Positions 11,903 to 23,145 of a DNA stretch of 64,000 nucleotides are shown here, piece after piece (the stretch's first letter is position 1; each line of letters opens with the position of its first letter). The stretch is from Synanceia verrucosa. Lineage: Eukaryota > Chordata > Actinopteri > Perciformes > Synanceiidae. The position numbers were made by a program, and so were the translations under genes. Under the pieces are notes generated by a model, which was given only the letters and a program-made list of their open reading frames with translations, was not told the origin of the DNA and searched no databases. The DNA is taken from NCBI GenBank assembly GCA_029721515.1, contig CM056550.1, positions 22,394,619 to 22,458,618 of the forward strand, given 5' to 3'.

Positions 11903-13044
11903 TTAAACGGGCCTCAGCAATGGAACCGGGTGGGAATAGTACATGTGGTGGGGAAAAGCAGCCAGCAGTGCCTGGCTGCCCGGTGAGTTTGCAGCCGGGG
12001 CCCCGGCCGTTTCCGGAGCTCCGCTCTCGTGGTAAAGTATAGGAACCCGCACAATCCTCTGCGCCGCAGCGTGGCTCAGGTTGGCCGCCTCCAGCTCCGC
12101 GGCCAGCTGCCTTTTCCACTTATTCCTCCGGTTCTGAAACCAGATCTTCACCTGAGTCTCCGTCAGGTGGAGCGACGCGGCCAGACCCGCTCGCTCCGAG
12201 CTGCTCAGGTAGCGCTTTATGTCGAAGGTGGACTCCAGCTGGAACACTTGGCTCCTGGAAAATACCGTGCGCGTCTTCTTCTTCCTGCAGGGCTTCCTCT
12301 CTGAGTCCAGCTCATCCGTTTTCCGCCTCCAGTCGTCCTCCGGGTCTATTTCTTTCTTTGGCTCTTCCGAGTCACTTTCATCCAGCGCGATATCGTCGTC
12401 GGCGCTTTCCTCTTTGGCATCTTGGTCGCTTTTCTGGAGATCCGGGGAGCGCCTGTCCGGTATTGGTGATGCTTCCCTCAGGTTGGCCTTCTCAGACCCT
12501 GAAAGAGAAAAACACTGTTTTTAAGTGCAATTCTCAGAGGCATAACATATTATAATTCATTTTTTTTTTTTGGGGGGGGGTTGGACATGCATGCAGCACT
12601 TTTAAAATACTTTGGGGGCAGAATTTCTTATAATAAATGTAAGATAACTATTAAACCGCATTGTTATCCCTTCATGAAATGACATACAGGCCCTTTGCTA
12701 TAAATTTCATTTAAATTAAGATTTCTCCACTCCAAAATACCTTCATCAACAGTGTGATATTTACCTCCAGTCTTCAGGTGAGTCCCAAGCGTGTACGGGT
12801 ACCACCAGGTAGACGCTCTCTCCAAATACTGCGCCGATAGTCCAATTCTCTGTGTGGGCAGCTCAAATCGAGGGATAGTCAAGTCACCAAGCCGAGAGAA
12901 GAAGCTGCCTTCAAACACTCCTTTGGACGGGCCGAGAAAGTTCGTCGGCTTTGCGGGTTTGTCTTCAATGTTCAGCAGGTTCTTTATGGAGAACGGCGAG
13001 TCTTTTGTGGGTTGGCGAGTCTCTTGCGCATCAGAGTCTGCCAT
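11903..13044 (-). CDS. hmx3: Homeobox transcription factor HMX3 (Nkx5-1 type)
   Basis: Nuclear DNA-binding factor of inner ear, lateral line and hypothalamus development. Two coding exons, 13044-12765 and 12498-11903, joined in phase 1 (GT-AG), give 291 aa. The N-terminus has the HMX3 block SPFSIKNLLN, then RFELPTQR and YLERASTWWYPYTL. An acidic serine/aspartate linker follows, then a complete homeodomain (about residues 167-226) with KKKTRTVFSRSQVFQLE and helix-3 WFQNRRNKWKRQL. The C-terminus has the HMX3 signature RIVRVPILYHE and ends SHPVPLLRPV. HMX2 lacks these ends. Homeodomain FDIKRYL (usually FDMKRYL) and the diverged linker suggest the hmx3b teleost duplicate, but that is inference. 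GTG at 13047 directly precedes the ATG; the ATG is the start. Confidence 0.95.
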
Positions 13045-13147
13045 CACCGTTTTACTGTCCGATGTGGATCACCATTAAAACGTATCAAGGTGAAAAAAAA
13101 CAATAAACAGACGATCTTGTTTTGTTGTCTAAGTTAAAGCTACTCAC

Positions 13148-13195
13148 TAAAGAGAGAGAGGGAGAGAGACAGGTACAGAGAGAGAGGGGGAAGAG
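13148..13195. repeat. GA-rich tract in hmx3 5' region
   Basis: AGAGAGAG-type purine-rich tract just upstream of the hmx3 ATG (C/T-rich on the coding strand). Pyrimidine tracts of this kind are common in 5' UTRs and promoters; no specific function is claimed. Confidence 0.6.
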
Positions 13196-13457
13196 AAACA
13201 GCGCAGAGTGAGAGCTCAGAGTTCACTGCGTCAAACTTGCGCTGGATTGTAGTGATGAAATATGAAAATACCACCCCAGTTAAAACGCGCTCGGTCTCTG
13301 CTATTGGGCAGGTGCAATAGCAAATAGGACTGAAGATGAAACCGCGAGGGGCTGTGACGAGAATAGACTCCAAAGAAAAAAAAGGCCGCGCAAGCGTTTT
13401 GGCTTCAGGCTCCTACAGCGGGCACCCACTTATCATCCAATTAGATTAAAGAGGAGA

Positions 13458-13458
<1 letters not shown>

Positions 13459-13488
<30 letters not shown>
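13459..13488. repeat. (TG)n microsatellite
   Basis: Fifteen uninterrupted TG dinucleotides upstream of hmx3, followed by a broken GGTGG. Confidence 0.95.
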
Positions 13489-13489
<1 letters not shown>

Positions 13490-15984
13490 TGGTCGTGCAC
13501 GAGGTGCAATCACCTGTCACTAAATTGAATAAACGGTCCGGGGATTATCACACCTCAACGTGGCCTTGGCACAATTACGCGTATTTTACGCACTATAAAA
13601 ACCACCAAAAACATAAAAAACAGGAGATTTCGACTTGAGAAGTTGTATTATTAAGTTGTATTATTTCCTTATAACACTTTAATGCATATTATTATAGACT
13701 ATGCTATTAACATTGCTTTATTTTGATTATTATTGTTACTGAACCCTGTGACCTGCTGAGGATCAACCTCATTCATTTGACCTACCTGCGTGCAACAGGA
13801 AAAGCAACATGTACCTGCATTTCTTCTGTATCACAGCTAATTTTATTAGTCAGGAAGTGCTACAGGCAGACATCACATTGAATGCTTGGGTACCACTGTG
13901 ATAAAGGCTTTTCAAATCAGCTTTGCAAAGCCATATGGGCAGCAGCAGCTGATGCAGCGCGCACCAGGATGACACAACACGTCTTGTTCCTGTCACGTAT
14001 TACAATAACGGTGGAGCAGCAAACTCTATTTGTGTGCACAATGAGACGTTCATGTGATCAAGTGTGGTCAGATTACATGATAATTAGCAGACGGTAACGA
14101 TGGAGAAAGAGAGACTTCAGAATGAATTAAAAATTAATAGGAATCCTAGAGCAAACACAAAATGTCTTTGGATAAATGTTTTTAATTTGTATTAAGTTTA
14201 TTTGGATCAGACTTTAGTATATATGGCCAAAAAATGAAAAACACAAAACATGAGATGCATTTAACATTCATCATTTGCACCAAACTTGAAGCAGATGCAG
14301 AGAACTAATCAAACCAATTGGATTTGTTCGACCTACAAACACGCAGGCTGTCCTTTTAGCTCGCAGAGCGCTCTTCAGCTCTAAAGGACAACACTGTTTT
14401 GTGAAAAGCTACTTGAATCCCCGCATAATTAGAGGTCTCATAGCTGTGTTAAAGACGGGGGTGGAGAAGAGGCGAGGAGTTGAGCTGCGTTTGCCAATGC
14501 GGAGTGAGAAGCAGATAGCTGTGTTTATGCTCATTAAACAAGGGGATCGCACAATAGGCGGAACAAGTCAGAGAGGGGAAAAAAGTGCATTGAGTCAGTG
14601 ATGCGCACCTTATAGGAAACACTTCCTATAAGGTGGTTTTAGCCATTTTGGAAATATCTGTGGGAAAACATGGTGCTGGTCTGCCTGCTTGTCACAGTAT
14701 TAGTTCTTTCATGCCTAAATTATACTTAATATCTTAAAATATCAAATAATAGGATCAACGGATGACACTGAATAGAATAAAATAACTATGGCCACAATTA
14801 GGTTTGAGATTTTGTCAACAGAAAGAATTTTATCATATTTATTGTTTAATTTTATGCTCTCTGTTCAATGTTGAGAGAAATTTTGGGAAGAGAAAGTGAG
14901 CTTTGTTATTTCTTTAAAAATATAAGTTGAATAATTGTAATGAAACATGACATACTGTTATATGCTTAGAGAGAATGAAAATATTAACTTAATGGAAATA
15001 TGCATCAATTGGATCAGTCTCTGCCATTGCATCAGTTATGAAACAATTTCCATCCCTGTTAATAAATGTTGTTTTAAGTATGAACACAGTAGCCTATAAA
15101 CTGCAAGATTATTTTTTTTACAAGGTAAGTAATTGTGGCTGTTCTGTGTCTGAGCACAGCTCGTCCATGTTGTGTAAAGCCAGATCTCATTTGCCACATA
15201 ATACAGGCAGGCTGTAGAAAAGTGATCAATCTCACCTGAAAAATTATCAGCGAGTCAATTATACCACGCCAAGCTCTTTTTATCTGAAGCACCAGCATAA
15301 TTAAACTGATATAAAATATCATTAGAGGTGACAGGCTTTCAAATGACACAGTAATTGACTGTTCTCTTTGAGAAAAGCTGCTGTTGTCACTCAGGAAATG
15401 TTGCCATCTAGTGGCACAAGTTGGTATTAATCTGCCACATCATGGAAAGAGAAGGAGCTCCACATTTATTGATATTGCTGGTTATTGGCATATCACACTG
15501 TACAGATCATTTTTGCGTATTATGTAAAATCACTTCCTCATTACTGAACAGTATTTATAAGTGTATATGTATTATTTGAGAAAGGAAAGGACACACTCTG
15601 AGGTTACTGAGCCTAAATCATAGCGTACACTCTGAAGGCACTGAAACATTTAAAGAACAGAAATTCTTCTCACATGATTCATCACCATATCTCAATAAAC
15701 AAAATGAGAGAAACTACAAGAGTGGTACAGTTCTACAATCATCCTTGGGATTTTTGAAAAGTCAGATTAAACCAAAAAAACATTGCACCGGTTAACTTCA
15801 ACCCTAAAGCTGGAGATATGTAACATATATCAGTAGTGAGAACTACTTCACAAGAGGAAAAACACAACAAAACTCTAGAAACACTAAAGCAGATCTACAG
15901 CAGTGCACCTCACCCTCACCTCACATTTGAGAGGAGGAATACGGAGTGTAACACAGTCATCCATCAGGCTCCACTCACATGGTT
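13489..15984. other. hmx3-acadsb spacer with possible regulatory DNA
   Basis: No exon-like coding sequence. The part at about 13800-14620 has balanced composition, with TAAT/ATTA cores (CATAATTAGA near 14423, CTCATTAAAC near 14530), and ends in a 13-bp palindrome at 14606-14635. It is a candidate hmx3 enhancer, as inference. Minus-strand AATAAA at 15470-15465 is a plausible acadsb poly-A signal, making about 15450-15984 the acadsb 3' UTR. Confidence 0.45.
14606..14635. repeat. 13-bp perfect palindrome with 4-nt loop
   Basis: The arm CACCTTATAGGAA (14606-14618) is repeated as its exact reverse complement at 14623-14635, separated by ACAC. It contains paired TTCC/GGAA (ETS-like) cores. There is no adjacent transcript model, so a terminator role is not supported. 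Confidence 0.8.
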
Positions 15985-18900
15985 TCAGTGATCATACTCC
16001 TTATCAATGAACTTGGCCATAGTGGATAGCTGAACGTTTGTTGTGCCTTCATAAATGGTACCTGTACGTAGAAACAAAAAGAAAGCATTCAAATTAACTG
16101 GTGCTGTTCAAAACGGAGTAAACTTTGTCAATCTCCCCTGAATCAGTAAATGAAAGTGTAGCTTTCACTATGAGGAGACAAGGGCTCTTATTATGCAGCT
16201 TAGCGGCTCCAGCTGGAGGACTAGAGGAGCCAAAATGGCGGTGATGACAGGAAAAGTGACATTTAGCCCTGTCAGCTTCCTTGGCTGTGTGTTGGTATAA
16301 TGGCACTCTGAGCGGTCAGACGGAAGAAATTCCAGCAGAGTCCGATTACAACCGCTTGGCATTAGTCCATCCCTCCCCTCAACTGTAGTCCAATCACAAA
16401 TGACCACACCTAAGCTTCCTCCAGTCACCCTCATCACTTGTGTATTTAACTTTGGTTGAATGTCATGCTCACCAATTTTACAGTCTCTGTAGTATTTCTC
16501 TATAGGGTAGTCTTTGGTGAAGCCTACCCCTCCCATCCATTCAATGCATTTAGATGTGGTTAGGGTTGCAACCTGAGAAAAGGAAAAAAAGATTCAAATG
16601 ACTTTAATCCAACCAGGAAGTTGTTTCACTAAGACTGGAAATATAATATAATTATTATTATAACTATTACTCACTCTATTACCTGACTATTACTTCTTTA
16701 GCATGTGAATTCCCCCCCCCCATAGGGGATGAAAAAACTATTCTATTCTATGTGTTGAAGGGTAGTCAATGAATGGAAAAGGAAGCACACCTCTGCAGTG
16801 AAATATTTAGCCATGCAGGCCTCCTTGATGAAAGGTCTCCCAGCTTCCTTCAGACGAGCGGCGTTATAAGTCAGCAGCCGGCCAGCTTCTATCTGCGTTG
16901 CTACGTGAGCTATTTGGTGCTGCATACCCTGGGATACCATAAGAGCACCATAATGACATTAGAACACATTGATCAATGGAATAAAGTCGATAATCACAAA
17001 CATGTAGTTCGAGTCTACTGTGGGTCTCAACCTGGAAGTCAAAGATGCGTTTTCCAAACTGCACCCTCTGCCTGGTGTAAGGAATAGTGTGGTCGAAACA
17101 TCCCTGGGCCAGCCCAAGCATCTGAAACACACAGAGATAGTATCAGCACATGTAGCCATCTTTGTCATCTTAAAGAGAGAATTAAACCTGTTGTTGTCAA
17201 TATATAACTTAAATAAAAGTAATTAACCTGAGCAGCAATTCCAATCCTGCCCTCATTCAACATTCCAATAGCGTACTTGTAGCCCTGACCGATCTCTCCC
17301 AAAATGTTCTTCTCTGGTACCTACAATGAAACGCACAAAGTTAATAAAAAAAGGCACAGTGTACATTTGGTTTACTCTGGTCCGGTGCAGTAAAAGACGT
17401 CACCTTGACATTTTCGAAGTTGAGTGGACATGTGGAGGACGCACGCAGGCCCAGCTTGTTCTCCTTCTTGCAAATCTCGAGCCCCTCTGTGTCCCGGTCC
17501 ACGATGAAGCAGGTGATGCCTCTGTACCCCTGTCAATCGAAAAATGAGTCTGTCTTTACAATATGGACATTATAGGGGTACACTTTGACTGAGATGGAAA
17601 TAGAGCGATTACATATGTGAATTGAATTTAAGAAAACAGGGAAAACCTGAAGTCTTTGGGATGTGAGATGATCAGATTACATGATTTTTTTTTTTTAAAC
17701 AGAGAGATGAGCAGTTACTCACAGCAGAAGGGTCTACATTGGCCATCACCAGAAAAACACCTGCATGCTCTGCATTGCTGATCCACATCTTGGATCCATT
17801 GATGACGTAATAGTCCTTGTGTTTTTCAGCACGTGTCTTTAGAGAGAAGGCGTCACTCCCCGACTCTGCTTCAGAGAGGCAGAAGCTTCCAATCTGTGTG
17901 GCATGACGAGGGAAAGAAAGTACAAGAAAACATTACAGAGTCTGTTATCAGGTATTGTGTAGTTCCAGTTCTTCCTCATTAGTGCAGTGGACAGTATCTC
18001 TGTCTGTCATGTGTAAAACCAAGGTTTGATTCCCTGAAGGGAATGTACTTGCATATTTCAGATAAAGATATGGGAAGAGAGATAGACAACAGGCAGAACC
18101 AAGCATAATGAAGAAACTGGTTGGTCTGCATTGAGAGTTTCCTCAACCCCGGTACCAAGGAGAAAACAGCCATGGACAGTGGCTACAACAAGAAGTAAGA
18201 GCAAACCAACGAAAAACACAGACATCAATAAAAAAAAAAAAAACAAATCAGCTCCACTTCTACAAGACCCTGACAACAGTCAATGCTCATCTCCCAGCAC
18301 CAGTGAAAGATATGAAACGAAATAATACAGTAAAAAGTTGCAGCCAACTACTATGCCTCAAACACTGATAATCAGTGACGGAGCTGTAAAAGAGGTAAAA
18401 CACTTTTGCAGGGAGAAGAACACCAAAATACTGTGTTTTACCAAAGACATGGTGTCCAATATTGCAAAGAAAATCATGAAGATTACTGCTGAGCATCCAA
18501 CAGTGAAATCTATTATTGCACGCCTTAGATGTTGTGAAGCAACAATCAGAGGTAATGATACAAGATTTTCTGGATGTGCTGAGCAAAGTGTGATGTCTGA
18601 ATGCTGAGGTGTATTTGAGTGGACCTCTGCCAACTGTACGACGTGGAGATGAGCATTTCAGCAGATATTAAACAGATGGCTAAAAGATGTGTGTGATGCT
18701 CAATCAGAAAACATCATTGACAATTTCTGTATTTTTGGGGAATGAGGGCATCTTTTTAAGGCAGACGGCTTTGGCCTTAGTAAATGAGGAGTGCATTTGT
18801 TGAGCTGCAACATTTTTCACTGTGTGCGTGACCCAGCGTCACTGGCAAAGACAGGAGAAATAGTGCAGAACAACAGATACACAACTCTCTCCTGTATTTC

Positions 18901-20824
18901 ACCAACAAGATGAAGAATCTCAATACTGGAATGCAACTCACATCACATCCATCCCATCTTCTCAACCCTGAACCTTCCCCATTGTTCAGCCCCTCTCATT
19001 CCATCATGCAAGAAACAACCTTCCAACAAAAATTGCCAAGCCCCCTATCCATCCATGAAACATCTTAAGTGTGAATCTGACTGATATGTGCTGCGTCCAG
19101 GCTACAATGCTGATAACAACGTTTTCCCCCAGGAAAAGTCAGGGCCCTATGGAGTTCAGGAAGTCTTTTTTTTATCCCTGTGATAACAAGAATCAAGAAG
19201 TTGGTTAAAGTAATGAGGAACAAAAAAGGTACAGTTGCAAACTTATTTAAGATAGCATGTCAACCACAGAACAAATCTCTCCTGTTATCTCTCGTGGAGG
19301 CACTCCTTGACAAATTTCAAAACAGGTTTCCGACCTCATCACAGTACAGAACCTGCTCTTATCTGAGTGCTAAATGATATAAGCTTGAACACTGACTCAG
19401 GAAAGGTGACAGTTCTAGTCTTATTGGATTTCAGTAAGGTGTTTGATACTGTAGAGCATAATATACTGTTGAACAGGTTGGAAACATGGGTAGGTAGGAC
19501 CATTGGAAATTTTGAATTCTGATTGAATGGCCATGACATATGGGGTGCCTTAAGGGTCAATTCTTGAACTCCTTTTGTTAAGCCTATATGCTCCTTTAGG
19601 TCAAATTCTGCAGAACTTTAATATTGACTATCATAGTCCTGCAGATGGCACATGGTTACATCTAGTAGTGTCCCCAGATGACTACAGTTCATTCTGAGGT
19701 CATTGTTTTTGGCAGTAAAGTAAAGAGGATTGCTGTTGCATGCAAATGCCTGGAGTACCATTTATAAATAATTAACTATATTTGCACTGTATGTTCTTTT
19801 AGCATATTTATAAATGCATGATATAAATAAAACTGCCTCGCCTTGAGAGATGGCGTGGTAAATTGCTCACCATGTCAGTTGACAGTCGGCTGAGGTACTG
19901 TTCTTTCTGAGCTGCTGTACCCAATTTGACAAACAGTGTGTTGATCAGTGTGTTCTGGATGTCACAGAGCACAGCCACAGAGGGGTCCACCTTCGCCAGC
20001 TCCTCAATGACCAGGATGGAGGTGAAGAATGAGGAGCCAGTGCCATTGTACTCTGGGTCAATCTCAATACCCATGAGCTGTAAACAAAATATCAGTCACT
20101 GGGCAGAACAAAAAAAGACACTATCTTAACTGTAACAGCACATTCCTTAATTTACAATCAATTTAATTATACATACACCCTGCTCAAAGAGAGATTTCAG
20201 CACTTCCGGATCCATGGTAGAATTTTCATCCATCTTTGACACAAACGGAGCAATGCGCTCCTGAGCATATTTTTTCACTGCCAAAGAACAAGATATATAT
20301 TTTTAGCGTTTCGGGAATTTCTATCTCCAGCTGCCCGCAGCAGCAGAACAACCAATGATACCATCAGACACTCACCTGCTTCCCTCATCATGTTCTCCTC
20401 CTCTGAATATGTTTGAAGGGGAGGAAAAGAGACAACTGCATGGTCTGGAGCCATATCAGGGGAAGCATTGGTGGACCTGCTCCTCCACCCAGCCTGGCAT
20501 GCACCCCATGGTCGAGAGATATGTCTGCACGTCTGAAAACAGGATAGGCAGCAGGGGAAATACCATAATTCACTCACTTCTTCCGGTGATGAAGTACAAC
20601 CGAGTTCATGATGCACATTTAAACAAGTTCATTTGTACTCTCATGCTAGCTTTAGCCGCCTGTTAGCTAACAATGTTAACAAAAGCCAGTCGGGTTACGA
20701 TAAGTTATTCAAAAATAACGAATTAATATAGTGGAGCATATATACTTATCAAATATTAATAACTGTGACAAACATATGCTGACATACACACCTTTGAGAA
20801 GATTCTGACCCCCAGTGTAGCCAT
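15985..20824 (-). CDS. acadsb: Short/branched-chain acyl-CoA dehydrogenase, mitochondrial
   Basis: FAD enzyme of isoleucine breakdown that oxidises 2-methylbutyryl-CoA and passes electrons to ETF in the mitochondrial matrix. Eleven coding exons: 20824-20792, 20532-20376, 20277-20177, 20077-19871, 17893-17723, 17529-17404, 17320-17228, 17121-17032, 16928-16791, 16572-16473, 16061-15985. All phases agree, giving 430 aa (human 432). The first ~40 residues are Arg-rich with no acidic residues, as in a mitochondrial presequence. Family blocks include MGIEIDPEYNGTGSSF, SEAESGSDAFSLKTRA, GSKMWISNAEHAG, NKLGLRASSTCPL, RIGIAAQMLGLAQGCFD, RVQFGKRIFDFQGMQHQ and IEWMGGVGFTKDYPIEKYYRD. Its IYEGTTN (exon 11) holds the catalytic glutamate. 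Intron 4 (17894-19870) carries a LINE relic. Shares a divergent promoter with ikzf5. Confidence 0.97.
17973..18044 (+). pseudogene. tRNA-Asp(GTC)-like relic
   Basis: Seventy-two bases align by eye along the whole length of vertebrate tRNA-Asp. The start is TCCTCATTAGTGCAGTGG (A box region), the anticodon is GTC within CTGTCAT, and the B-box is GGTTTGATTCC in place of GGTTCGATTCC. The acceptor, anticodon and T stems all contain mispairs, so it is not a working tRNA. It is either a tRNA pseudogene or the head of a tRNA-derived SINE. It lies antisense in acadsb intron 4, about 80 bases before a LINE relic. Confidence 0.65.
18120..19775 (+). mobile_element. Decayed L2/CR1-type LINE with esterase-domain ORF1
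   Basis: Plus-strand frames, broken by stops and shifts, match a fish L2-like element. Around 18340-18720 is an SGNH/esterase-type ORF1 domain (TLIISDGAVKEVKHF, KDMVSNIAKKIMKITAEHP, then SGPLPTVRRGDE). Around 19410-19700 is the reverse transcriptase core (LVLLDFSKVFDTVEHNILLN, then a YGVP-GSIL block and a degraded version of the catalytic region). The middle of the RT is missing. It sits in acadsb intron 4, antisense to the gene, which explains that intron's length of about 2 kb. Confidence 0.8.
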
Positions 20825-21419
20825 GATTAGTTACGAAATGGAACTGTGTACATGTGTGCGTGATTACGTCAGGTTGTGTTTATACGCCTGCGTGTTACGC
20901 CCACTAGAGATGCTGCCTTCAAGTGCCGCTCAGAATCAGACACTCAAAATAATTGCTGTGTACTCAAACAGCACAACGTGAATTCAAACTGCCAGGAATA
21001 ATGCTCTTTTTCAGTAGGTTTAAACAGTTTATGGGCTAAACGAAAAGAAACCGAAAGCGCTTTGATGTGTTTGAAAAGCATGTTTATTTTGAAGTTGTGG
21101 CTGTTATATTTAATCATAGATTGTGCCATGAGGTGATCATAGGAAAGGAACGAACTTTGGTTTCTTGGCAACAATAAAGAAACAATGCTGATAACAACAT
21201 TTCCACTATTTGGAAAGTCATCAAATGATCCTGACACTAGTTTTCTTCTGCGACAGTTGCGTTTGGGGTGACCATAGACTGTAGAGACACGGATACCGGA
21301 TGTATCAGCAAAAACCGGAAGTGTTCGCCTGGTAACAATTCTAGCCAGATAATGTATACTCAGGGCTCAATTTTCACACCTTTCTCTGTTTAGTTATAAT
21401 GTTACACAGGCGTTGAAGG
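20825..21419. promoter_or_regulatory. Divergent acadsb/ikzf5 promoter and ikzf5 exon 1
   Basis: Less than 600 bp separates the acadsb ATG (minus) from a likely ikzf5 non-coding first exon ending at 21419 (donor GTAAGG). An ETS site, CCGGAAGTG, lies at 21315-21323. An RFX X-box-like inverted sequence (GTTCGCCTGGTAAC) overlaps its end at 21323-21336. I see no TATA box, consistent with a housekeeping bidirectional promoter. The assignment is inferred from gene orientation and motifs. Confidence 0.5.
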
Positions 21420-21674
21420 GTAAGGTCTTAAGTGATTTGTGAATGCTGTTAGATATGTGGTGTTAATAATGATGCAAATTGCTGTCGAGGTCGGGCTAGC
21501 TTGAAATCGTTAGCATTGTTGTTTGAATATGATCACCATCAGCATATTCTACAGGCAGCTACGTTGGTTAACTTCGGTAACAAGTATCTTACGTGAAAGT
21601 AGAGCTATCACACATCTGTGTCACGTTGTCAGCTGATCTCCTCTGCATCTTTTCAGGTTAAATACAGTAGGAGT

Positions 21675-23145
21675 ATGGAGGAGATAAAGACCGAGCCTGT
21701 GGATTTTGTAAAGGAATTCCAAGAATATCTGACACAGCAAACCCAGCATGTTAACATGATCTCAGGCTCCGTTTGTGGCGAAAAAGAGCCAGGGCAGCCG
21801 TTTCAAGCCGGTGGGGGATTGAGTACAATTAATTGTACAGCATTTTATTTTTGACAAAGAGCCAAATCTTAAAGTCATTGTGCGTTTGGTTGTAGTTGCC
21901 CCCAGGAGTGAGCACAACCACGGTCTGGACCCTCCATCTGTGGAGGTGAGCCTGCCCATTGAGGATGGGACAGATGTGCAGATGGACGGCCTGGAGAGAA
22001 CCTACGATGGGAAGTACAAATGTAGCTACTGTAGCTATGCCAACAAGGGCATGGCTCGCTTAATAGAGCACATCCGTATCCACACAGGTACTAACAATAA
22101 TAACTACTAATGACAATAATATCAATAAAATGGCAAAAATGGATCATAGTACAAAGCAAACAAACAAACAAACAAACTAACTGCATTTGTTTCCTCTCCT
22201 GATTGTCACCCAGGAGAGAAGCCACATCGCTGCCAGCTGTGCCCGTTTGCCTCAGCCTATGAGCGCCACTTGGAAGCCCACATGCGCTCGCACACAGGAG
22301 AGAAACCCTACAAATGTGACCTCTGCGCTTTCCGTTGCAGCGACCGCAGCAATCTGTCGCATCACCGCCGCCGACGCCACAAGCTCTTGCCCACGAGAGC
22401 TGTTCGCTCTCCTTTCTCCAACAAGAGGATGTTGAGCTCCCTTCAGAAGAGGACAAGTTCACTGGGCTTTAGCAGACGACTACTCATCAACTTCACCCCT
22501 CCCTCCATGGGGATGCCAAAGTCGGATTATCTGAACGACTTGTCAAACAAGTTCCACCACCATTTGAATAGCAGTGAGTATAAGAACCTTTCCAAGGTGG
22601 ATGAGAGCGACAGTCGCAACAGAGGTGCTAATACTTCAACTTTTAATAACCCACTGGACCAGCTTTCTACACTCACTGGCCAGTTAGCTGACCTTCATCC
22701 TGAGTCTCAGACTCTTGCATCCCCAGACACGGAGTCCTTAAAAGAGGAAAAGCCTATCCTCATACAGCAGGTCTCTAGTGAATACATTGCCACATGTTCA
22801 AACGGAGTCCAGACTTCACCACCTAAAAATGAATCGCCCACCTCAGGCCATGGCAGTTGCAGTCCTGTTCCTGGCCTCAGCTTTGAGAACAGTGCAAACA
22901 CTCTCACTGCTTGTGTCAGCAACAGCCAGCCAAGCACACCCACCCCTGCCCTGACCATACTGGACCAACAGCACTTAAATAAATGCCAGCACTGTGATAT
23001 TCACTTTCTGGATAACATCCTCTACACCATTCACATGGGCTGTCATGGCTACGAACATCCATTCCAGTGCAACATCTGTGGCCACATGTGCACAGACAAG
23101 TATGACTTCTCATGCCATTTTGCCCGCGGACAACATAAAAAGTGA
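21675..23145 (+). CDS. ikzf5: Ikaros-family zinc finger protein 5 (Pegasus)
   Basis: Nuclear C2H2 zinc-finger DNA-binding protein; the family works as homo- or hetero-dimers. Coding exons are 21675-21810, 21896-22087 and 22214-23145, with compatible phases, giving 419 aa (human about 420). The N-terminus has EPVDFVKEFQEYLTQQTQHV, typical of Pegasus. Three DNA-binding fingers span about residues 86-165 (YKCSYCSYANKG, HRCQLCPFASAYERHLEAHM, YKCDLCAFRCSDRSNLSHH), joined by HTGEKP-type linkers. A long Ser/Pro/Thr-rich linker leads to two C-terminal dimerisation fingers (about 365-388 and 394-417; CQHCDIHFLDNILYTIHMGC and FQCNICGHMCTDKYDFSCHF). The start is the first ATG in the exon after an acceptor at 21655-21656. 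It is divergent from acadsb and convergent with pstk. AATAAA at 23383 is a candidate poly-A signal. Confidence 0.96.
22157..22177. repeat. (CAAA)n microsatellite
   Basis: Five CAAA units in the last ikzf5 intron. Confidence 0.85.

Noticed and set aside
11903..13044. hmx3 considered as hmx2
   Set aside because: The SPFSIKNLLN start, RVPILYHE block and PLLRPV end are HMX3 features; HMX2 ends differently.
22270..23145. Treating the 291-codon ikzf5 frame as the whole gene
   Set aside because: It starts inside the second zinc finger. The upstream exons supply the N-terminus and first finger with matching phases.
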